From Anaerolineae bacterium (GTDB lineage Bacteria > Chloroflexota > Anaerolineae > Aggregatilineales > Aggregatilineaceae): a DNA stretch of 5,753 nt. Made by a program: the position numbers and the translations under genes. The number at the start of each line of letters is the position of its first letter. Within the stretch, counting starts at the first letter, position 1. Under the pieces are notes generated by a model, which was not told the DNA's origin, made no database searches, and was given only the letters and a program-made list of their open reading frames with translations. The DNA is taken from positions 1 through 5,753 of the forward strand of contig JADLHR010000082.1 of the NCBI GenBank assembly GCA_020848665.1. The letters run 5' to 3'. Below are positions 1-4,677 of this stretch, piece by piece.

Positions 1-687
1 TGGGACTCGCCGAACTTGCGGCGGGCTTGGAACACCCCGCGCGGCATCAGCGCCGCCGACTATGTCGCGCTGCTCCAGGCAGCCTTTACCGCGATTAAGG
101 CGGCTGATCCGGCGGCGGTCGTGGTGACGGGTGGCCTCGCGCCAACCGGCTTCAACGACGGTGTTAACGCGATCGACGACCGGGTTTACCTGCGTCAGAT
201 GTATGATGCCGGGGTCGCGCAGTGGGCCGATGCAATCGGTGCGCACCCGAACGGGTGGGCCAACCCGCCGGACAGCACCTGCTGCCGCAACAATCGCCCG
301 GCAGTCGCCGCCTGGGATGATCATCCAAGCTTCTTCTTCAAGGATACGCTCAGCGATTATCGCGCGATCATGGTCGAGAAGCTCGATAGCGGGACCTACA
401 TCTGGGCGACCGAGTTCGGATGGGGGTCGAACGACGGCCTGAACGTGACGCCAGTCGAGGCGCTCGGCTTCGTGGAATACACCACGCTGGACGAGCAGGC
501 GCAGTACGTCGTGCGCGGCTTCGAGCTGGGGCGCGAGCTAGGCTATGTTGGTCCGATGTTCCTCTACAATCTGAACTTCTGCGGTGTCGTTGGGCAGACG
601 GGCGAGCAGTGCCTTTTCAGCCTGCTGGACCCGGCGGGTAACCCCCGCCCGGCGTACTTCGCGGTCGAGAACATGCTCAACGAGTAG
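1..687 (+). CDS. Cellulase-like glycoside hydrolase (clan GH-A type), C-terminal part
   Basis: The reading frame is open from the first base and ends at TAG 685-687, so the N-terminus lies outside the window. The TTG at 16 is internal and not a start. The 228 visible codons are the second half of a (beta/alpha)8 glycosidase of the type often labelled 'cellulase family glycosylhydrolase' in Chloroflexota. Recognisable pieces are the helix GISAADYVALLQAAFTAIK after the acid/base strand, DAIGAHPNG (codons about 77-85), and the strand WATEFGW, whose Glu (bases 412-414) fits the catalytic nucleophile. A short tail with AGNPRPAYFAVENML is typical of the last helix. The frame starts with WDSPNL exactly where this family normally has WNEPNL, so the general acid/base Glu and preceding Asn are absent. 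The substrate cannot be told from this fragment; export is likely but the signal peptide would be outside. The gene converges with the next glycosidase and is followed by an intrinsic terminator. Confidence 0.85.
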   Translation, partial: WDSPNLRRAWNTPRGISAADYVALLQAAFTAIKAADPAAVVVTGGLAPTGFNDGVNAIDDRVYLRQMYDAGVAQWADAIGAHPNGWANPPDSTCCRNNRPAVAAWDDHPSFFFKDTLSDYRAIMVEKLDSGTYIWATEFGWGSNDGLNVTPVEALGFVEYTTLDEQAQYVVRGFELGRELGYVGPMFLYNLNFCGVVGQTGEQCLFSLLDPAGNPRPAYFAVENMLNE

Positions 688-704
688 GCTGCAGACAGCG
701 ATCG

Positions 705-741
705 ACGCCCGTCAGAAACTCATGATTCTGACGGGCGTTTT
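705..741 (+). terminator. Intrinsic terminator after the plus-strand glycosidase
   Basis: A perfect 13-bp inverted repeat (705-717 with 726-738, arms ACGCCCGTCAGAA and TTCTGACGGGCGT) encloses an 8-base loop and is followed by TTTTGATTCTT. The hairpin starts 17 bases after the stop codon at 687. The T-run is on the plus-strand side only. On the minus strand the hairpin is followed by CGATCGCTG, so it would be a poor intrinsic terminator for the convergent gene, although the hairpin could still impede or protect that transcript's 3' end. Confidence 0.85.
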
Positions 742-769
742 GATTCTTCCCAGGCGTGACCTGGCGCGG

Positions 770-3376
770 TCAGGGCGACGTGGCGCGCTGCGTTGCCGTC
801 GGCCCCGCCGGCCTGGGGGTTGGTGTCCGGGTTTGCGTCGCGGTCGGACGTGGCGTGTTCGTTGCGGTTGCCGTCGCAGTATCGGTAGCTGTTGGCGTAG
901 CTGTCGGCGTGCTGGTGTCGGTGGGCGTATTGCTCGGCGTCGGCGTCCTGGTTGGCGTCCGCGTCGGAGTCACAGTCGGCGTGTTGGTCGCGGTCGGCGT
1001 TGGCGTGTCGGTGCTGGTCGGCGTCGGCGTCGAGGTTGTGGTCGGCGTTAACGTGACGGCGGGCGTGCGCGTGATGATCTGCGTGGCAGGCGTGCTCGTG
1101 GTGTCGGGCGGCCCTGCGACGCGCTCGGCGTGCACCGCAAGCTGGGCGGTCAGGGGCAGCAGGCGAACGCGCAGCGTGCCGCTGCCGTCTTCGGCCAGCG
1201 TGACCGTTTCCTCACCGATGACGTTGCCGGTGATCGCGTCCCAGATCGCCACGCGGTATGTCCCGGCAGGCATCTCCGGGATACGCAGGCTGAAATTCAC
1301 CGGCTCCGGCTCAATTCCGGCGCCAATTGTCTCGTATGTAAAGTCACGGTGGTGGACCCAGACCGCCGCCTCGCCGCGCTCGCGATCAGCCAGGCCGACC
1401 GCGCGGATCGGCGAGCGATAGGCCGCGATCTCAATGTAGTCGAGTTGAATCCAGTCCTGACCGAGGTTGTCCAGCACGACGGTGTGCTCGCCCGCGCTGA
1501 GCGGGACGGTCACCAGAATCTGGCGGCTGCCCGCGCTGAAGTCGATCCGCGCGATCTCGGTCCCGTCGATGTTAATCACGAGGATGGCGGGCGCCTCGGA
1601 TGACACGTCGCGGATACCGATCTGCAACTCTGTGTCAATCGGCGGCGATACGACGAAGGTCTGCGGACGGCTGCGCTCCGGATTCGTCTCGCCGTAGAGG
1701 TAAGCGGACGCCTGGCTAATGGGCGGGACAGCGCCATCTTGCAGGACGCGGTAAATTGTGTCAAAGGGTGACGCGCTGCCGAAATCGCGCCGGAAGGCGT
1801 CCAGGCGCAGCGGTGCGTAGTTGAACGGGGTTTCTGCCCCCAGGCCGACGGTGATCGGCTCCAGCGCGGGGGAATTCCAGCTTACCTGCTCGGTGAAGCT
1901 CGCCAGCGGCGCGAACACGTCGTAAAGCGCAGCGCGGTCGATGTAGGTGTCCCACCACCAGCTCATCGCGCCGCCCGCTGACCCTGCCAGCGCAGCAGTC
2001 CAGATCGTGTTGCGCAGGTGAATCCCGGTCGGGTCGTCGTCGAGCGGCTCGTACCAGGGGTTGAGCGAGAACTCCGAGAGCAGGACGGGCTTGTCCGTCT
2101 GTGTAAACGCCTGGCTGAGCGCGTCCAGCGTCCCGGCGACCTGGTCCTGCGACGGCTCGACCGGGCGGCGCTGGTAGTAAGTCACCTGCGCGAAGTCGAT
2201 CGCGTCGAGCGCCCACAGCGACGGCTCCGGCTGCCGCATCCCGGCCGTCACCAGATGATTAACTGGATCGATCTCGTCCAGGAAGGCGAGCGAATCTTGC
2301 AGCCAGGCGCGGGCGCGCTGCGGGGTATACCCGGCCAGGCTGTCGATCTCGTCCACCAGTTCCCAGGCGAAGACGTGCGGGCTGTAGCCCCAGCGCGCTA
2401 CCACGTAGCGCAGGCGCTGGTTGAGCAGAGGCCGCGCCGTCTCGAAGAACAGCGCCGAAGGGCCGCTCAGCGGGCCGCCGAGCGCCGCGTTGTACGGGTT
2501 GGTGTCCCAGTCGGCGCTGGTGTCGAGGCGAGGGCCGTCATCCACCGGGCCGACCGGCGGGCTGACATACTCAGTGAAGCCCTGGTGCCAGAGCAGCGTT
2601 ACCTGTAAATAAATTCCGCGCTCGGTGGCGCGCTGCAAGATAGTATCGAGCCGCCACGCGGCGGCCTGCGCCTCGGAATAGTCACCGGCCGGGCCGGGCC
2701 AGTCCAGCCCGATGAACCAGGGCACGTCGATATTGAGCCGGGCGTAGTTTGCGCCCGCTGCGCTCAACGCGTCGAGCCAGCGCTCATAGGCGAAGATGCC
2801 GCCCGCGCCCTCCCACGACCATGCCAGATTCTCGCCGACCGGAAAGAACGGCGCGCCGCTGTCGAAGGCGAAATAGCGTGGATTCTCGCCTTGCCGCACG
2901 AAGCCGGGATCGTCAGACGGCGCCACGCGGAAGCTGTCTTCGTAGACAACGCTGCTGAACCCCGTCCGGTCGCGCGCGCTGACGGACACCTGCCATTCGC
3001 CAGACGCGGGCGGGCTAAAACGCACGCGCCACTCGCTTGGCCCGGCCATTTCAAGCTGCTCAACCGCGCAGTTTTCGGTGCAGGTCTGGCGGAACGGACG
3101 CATGAAGAACGCGGGCACGTCGTAGGCCGCACCGTCCGGCCCGCTGAAAGTCGCCATGACATCGATCTGCGCTGGATCGTAGGGATTAGTGTAGTCGCCG
3201 GGCGCGCGGAAGCTCGCTTCGTAGAGGCCGTATTGCGGGATGGCGTCTTCTCCGGGCGCGGGCGCAGGGGTTGGCGTTAGCTGCCCCGCCATTATCGGGA
3301 CAACGCCGATACTCGCGATCAACAGAATGGCGACGGCGAGCAAAGACCAGCGGGTCGAATCGTGTCGTGTCAGCAT
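770..3376 (-). CDS. Secreted multidomain GH5-like glycoside hydrolase with DUF5060-like N-terminus and Thr/Pro tail
   Basis: 868 aa, ATG at 3374-3376, TGA at 770-772. Residues about 9-31 form a signal peptide (hydrophobic core SLLAVAILLIASIGVVPIM), followed by a short TPTPAPAP linker. Residues about 48-153 resemble the DUF5060 beta-sandwich found before glycosidase barrels (NPYDPAQIDVMATF, WRVRFSPPASGEWQ). Residues about 163-480 are the catalytic barrel: FAFDSGAPFFPVGENLAW, WELVDEID with candidate acid/base E343, VLLSEFSL with candidate nucleophile E435, and MSWWWDTYID closing the site. Residues about 555-652 look like a galactose-binding-like or carbohydrate-binding beta-sandwich, and about 655-750 like a further C-terminal sandwich domain. 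Residues about 757-868 are a Thr/Pro-rich tail. The likely role is hydrolysis of plant or microbial polysaccharide outside the cell; the substrate is unknown. D342 replaces the usual Asn before the acid/base. No LPXTG or SLH anchor is visible. The start is supported by the signal peptide beginning there; the ribosome site (GGAGCAGG) is weak and far upstream. Confidence 0.9.
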   Translation of the reverse strand: MLTRHDSTRWSLLAVAILLIASIGVVPIMAGQLTPTPAPAPGEDAIPQYGLYEASFRAPGDYTNPYDPAQIDVMATFSGPDGAAYDVPAFFMRPFRQTCTENCAVEQLEMAGPSEWRVRFSPPASGEWQVSVSARDRTGFSSVVYEDSFRVAPSDDPGFVRQGENPRYFAFDSGAPFFPVGENLAWSWEGAGGIFAYERWLDALSAAGANYARLNIDVPWFIGLDWPGPAGDYSEAQAAAWRLDTILQRATERGIYLQVTLLWHQGFTEYVSPPVGPVDDGPRLDTSADWDTNPYNAALGGPLSGPSALFFETARPLLNQRLRYVVARWGYSPHVFAWELVDEIDSLAGYTPQRARAWLQDSLAFLDEIDPVNHLVTAGMRQPEPSLWALDAIDFAQVTYYQRRPVEPSQDQVAGTLDALSQAFTQTDKPVLLSEFSLNPWYEPLDDDPTGIHLRNTIWTAALAGSAGGAMSWWWDTYIDRAALYDVFAPLASFTEQVSWNSPALEPITVGLGAETPFNYAPLRLDAFRRDFGSASPFDTIYRVLQDGAVPPISQASAYLYGETNPERSRPQTFVVSPPIDTELQIGIRDVSSEAPAILVINIDGTEIARIDFSAGSRQILVTVPLSAGEHTVVLDNLGQDWIQLDYIEIAAYRSPIRAVGLADRERGEAAVWVHHRDFTYETIGAGIEPEPVNFSLRIPEMPAGTYRVAIWDAITGNVIGEETVTLAEDGSGTLRVRLLPLTAQLAVHAERVAGPPDTTSTPATQIITRTPAVTLTPTTTSTPTPTSTDTPTPTATNTPTVTPTRTPTRTPTPSNTPTDTSTPTATPTATDTATATATNTPRPTATQTRTPTPRPAGPTATQRATSP
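773..1108 (-). repeat. Low-complexity Thr/Pro-coding repeat tract (C-terminal tail)
   Basis: The last 112 codons of the minus-strand glycosidase encode almost only Thr, Pro, Ser and Ala in TPT, TNTPT and TATAT patterns. On the plus strand the octamer GTCGGCGT occurs seven times, starting at 903, 939, 975, 993, 1017, 1023 and 1041. All the spacings are multiples of 6, which matches a Thr-Pro dipeptide period and marks the tract as a degenerate simple repeat. Such tracts in Chloroflexota secreted proteins are normally linkers and may be O-glycosylated; that role is inferred. They are prone to length change by slippage and to misassembly. Confidence 0.85.
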
Positions 3377-3382
3377 GCCTGA

Positions 3383-3412
3383 AGTGTAGTCCTGCTCCGA
3401 TCAAAGATGCAA
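3383..3412 (-). promoter_or_regulatory. Weak candidate promoter for the large glycosidase
   Basis: On the minus strand, TTGCAT (3412-3407) and TACACT (3388-3383) are separated by 18 bases, in the 41-bp gap after the Nudix stop codon. Each hexamer is only a partial match to the sigma-70 consensus. If used, transcription would begin at or next to the ATG, giving a leaderless or nearly leaderless message. Read-through from the Nudix promoter is the alternative. Confidence 0.25.
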
Positions 3413-3417
3413 GTAGA

Positions 3418-3954
3418 TCAGCGGGCGAGCGGCACATGCCCTCCATGCTCAGCGAACAGCATGACCGGCTGGTCGTCCGCATCGTAGCTGGAATGCGCGT
3501 AGAACAGCCGCCCATCGTCCGGCGCGTCGAACAACAGCGGCAGCAGCGCGGGCAGGTCTTCGACCAGCGGCAGTTCGGCAGCGGCGTCGAGCGATACCCA
3601 TTCGAGCGTACCCTCGTCGCACGGCGCGAACTCGCGCGAGGCGGCGCGCGCCGAGAAAACGAAGACCATGATCCCGTTGGCGCTGCCCGCGTCCACATGA
3701 ATTAGCCCGCGCAGGCGCACGTCCTCGACCGCCAGCCCGGTCTCTTCCTGCATTTCGCGCAGGGCGCTGGTCAGCGGGTCTTCGTCGCGCTCGATGTGAC
3801 CGCCGACGCCATTGTAGCGGCCCGGATAGACGCGTTTGTGCATGCCGCGCTTGAGCAGCAGCACATCCCGCCCATGCGTGATGAAGCACAGCGTGCGCGG
3901 GATCACGAGCCAGCGACCCTCGATCGCGTCCGCTCCCTGGTCTTTGGCGCCCAT
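3418..3954 (-). CDS. Nudix hydrolase, MutT/8-oxo-dGTP diphosphatase-like
   Basis: 178 aa from the ATG at 3952-3954, ending at TGA 3418-3420. The full Nudix box GX5EX7REUXEEXGU is present and intact at residues 52-74 (G52, E58, R66-E67, E70-E71, G73), so metal-dependent cleavage of a nucleoside diphosphate linked to another moiety is expected. The preceding strand (RTLCFI...VLLLKR) and YPGRYNGVGGHIE resemble MutT/MutX-type enzymes that sanitise oxidised nucleotides, but substrate in this superfamily cannot be fixed from the box alone. No signal peptide: it acts in the cytoplasm. An in-frame ATG at 3987 would add 11 residues, but it overlaps a TATAAT box and lacks a ribosome site, whereas the ATG at 3954 follows GAGGGAG by 6 bases. 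The next gene on the same strand starts 41 bp downstream and has no obvious functional link. Confidence 0.92.
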   Translation of the reverse strand: MGAKDQGADAIEGRWLVIPRTLCFITHGRDVLLLKRGMHKRVYPGRYNGVGGHIERDEDPLTSALREMQEETGLAVEDVRLRGLIHVDAGSANGIMVFVFSARAASREFAPCDEGTLEWVSLDAAAELPLVEDLPALLPLLFDAPDDGRLFYAHSSYDADDQPVMLFAEHGGHVPLAR

Positions 3955-3960
3955 TATTTG

Positions 3961-3967
3961 CTCCCTC
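3961..3967 (-). promoter_or_regulatory. Ribosome binding site that fixes the Nudix start
   Basis: GAGGGAG on the minus strand, 6 bases (CAAATA) before the ATG at 3954. No comparable purine run precedes the alternative ATG at 3987, so this site argues for the shorter protein. Confidence 0.7.
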
Positions 3968-3985
3968 GCTGAGAATCTCGCGGCC

Positions 3986-4015
3986 ATTATAGCACGGCCT
4001 GCGTACCGCTGCCGA
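3986..4015 (-). promoter_or_regulatory. Sigma-70-type promoter of the Nudix gene
   Basis: A perfect TATAAT lies at 3991-3986 on the minus strand, with TCGGCA (4 of 6 to TTGACA) at 4015-4010 and an 18-base spacer. Transcription would begin near 3979, leaving a leader of about 25 bases that contains the GAGGGAG ribosome site. The -10 box is strong and the -35 weak. Confidence 0.55.
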
Positions 4016-4034
4016 AGCCCCCAAATTCGCGGGT

Positions 4035-4063
4035 TTGTGCGCAGCCTGCCTCTGATGTATGCT
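4035..4063 (+). promoter_or_regulatory. Candidate promoter of the helical protein-SPFH operon
   Basis: TTGTGC (4035-4040) and TATGCT (4058-4063) with a 17-base spacer are partial matches to the sigma-70 hexamers (3/6 and 4/6). The start would fall near 4070, about 30 bases before the ATG at 4101. The spacing is good but the hexamers are modest, and the evidence rests mainly on position in the divergent intergenic region. Confidence 0.35.
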
Positions 4064-4083
4064 TGGGACCAGCCAAGTGCAAA

Positions 4084-4090
4084 GAAGGAG
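4084..4090 (+). promoter_or_regulatory. Ribosome binding site that fixes the start of the helical protein
   Basis: GAAGGAG lies 10 bases before the ATG at 4101. The upstream in-frame ATG at 4059 falls within the candidate -10 box and would place this site inside the coding region. Confidence 0.7.
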
Positions 4091-4100
4091 ATTACAGGCG

Positions 4101-4622
4101 ATGGATGACCTCTATGCGCGGATTGTCCGTGAGCGGGGCAAGCTGGAGTCCCTGGTGGCGAAGGTCCCCGGCTTTCGGGGGTATATGGAGATGTCCGCGC
4201 GGCGCCAGGCCGACCGGCTGATCAGGGAGCATGTAGTCGATCAGCTCAAGCTGCAGCTCAACCGGCTGCCCACGATTGAGAAGGCGCTGCTCGACGCGGG
4301 CGGACTGAGCTATATGAGCAAGACGCGCAGCGCCAAAACCAAGCTCCAGACGTTTATCGACCGCGTAGCAACCGACACGCCCGGCTACAGCGGCTTCTTT
4401 GACGCGGTCAAGGTCGATGCTGAGGACCTGGAAGTCGCCTACGCCTTCGACCGGGCGCTGCTGGATTATGCCGACAAGTTCAAAGAGAAGCTGGACGCTT
4501 TGCAGAGCGCGGCGCTCAGAGGTGAAGGCGTGGACGAGGCGATCCGTGATCTCGACGCGCTGACAATTGAAGCCAACGACGCCTACAGCCTGCGCGACAG
4601 CGTGATGAAGGGTATCGAATAG
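4101..4622 (+). CDS. Conserved helical protein of unknown function, partner of SPFH gene
   Basis: 173 aa, ATG at 4101 behind GAAGGAG, stop TAG at 4620-4622. I do not assign a function. The protein is highly charged, contains no cysteine and shows no signal peptide or membrane segment. It is almost wholly helical by composition. It has an N-terminal basic helix (residues 4-21), then PGFRGYMEMSARRQADRLIR (residues 23-42), which resembles a motif I recall from uncharacterised proteins of Chloroflexota and Actinomycetota. Residues about 43-90 and 106-170 look like coiled-coil helices; a Gly/Pro break at 92-99 (DTPGYSGF) may be a hairpin turn. It is 55 bp upstream of an SPFH gene on the same strand and is probably co-transcribed with it. 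The size and helical build recall, but do not match, PspA-type proteins found near YdjI in Bacillus. A cytoplasmic partner of the SPFH protein is the most likely role, by context only. Confidence 0.85.
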   Translation: MDDLYARIVRERGKLESLVAKVPGFRGYMEMSARRQADRLIREHVVDQLKLQLNRLPTIEKALLDAGGLSYMSKTRSAKTKLQTFIDRVATDTPGYSGFFDAVKVDAEDLEVAYAFDRALLDYADKFKEKLDALQSAALRGEGVDEAIRDLDALTIEANDAYSLRDSVMKGIE

Positions 4623-4663
4623 CGTGCGGTTCGCCTGGCGCGCCTGACCCCGCGAATGATGAC

Positions 4664-4669
4664 AAGGAG
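4664..4669 (+). promoter_or_regulatory. Ribosome binding site of the SPFH gene
   Basis: AAGGAG lies 8 bases before the ATG at 4678, an ideal spacing. It supports that start over the internal Met at codon 14. Confidence 0.75.
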
Positions 4670-4677
4670 ACGAGAAA

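Noticed and set aside
16..687. TTG at 16 as the start of the first gene
   Set aside because: The frame is open and homologous in character upstream to base 1, and the barrel is cut in half, so the TTG is an internal Leu codon.
903..1048. Repeated GTCGGCGT units as a CRISPR-like or regulatory repeat array
   Set aside because: Spacings are 6 to 36 bases in multiples of 6 with no unique spacers, and the units lie in frame within a Thr/Pro coding tract.
756..1421. Plus-strand frame encoding a long Val/Gly-rich protein
   Set aside because: It is the antisense shadow of the Thr/Pro-coding repeat tract; the Val-Gly-Val pattern follows directly from reverse-complemented Thr and Pro codons, and the minus strand has a convincing glycosidase.
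2018..2608. Plus-strand 196-codon frame inside the large glycosidase gene
   Set aside because: It is antisense to the catalytic barrel, has an Arg/Val-rich composition with no domain, and has no supporting ribosome site that I could see.
3186..3698. Minus-strand frame bridging the Nudix and glycosidase genes
   Set aside because: It overlaps both real genes in a different frame; its Arg/Ser-rich sequence is typical of an off-frame translation of GC-rich DNA.
4059..4100. 14-codon N-terminal extension of the helical protein
   Set aside because: The ATG at 4059 lies in the candidate -10 box, has no ribosome site, and would bury the GAAGGAG at 4084-4090 inside the gene.
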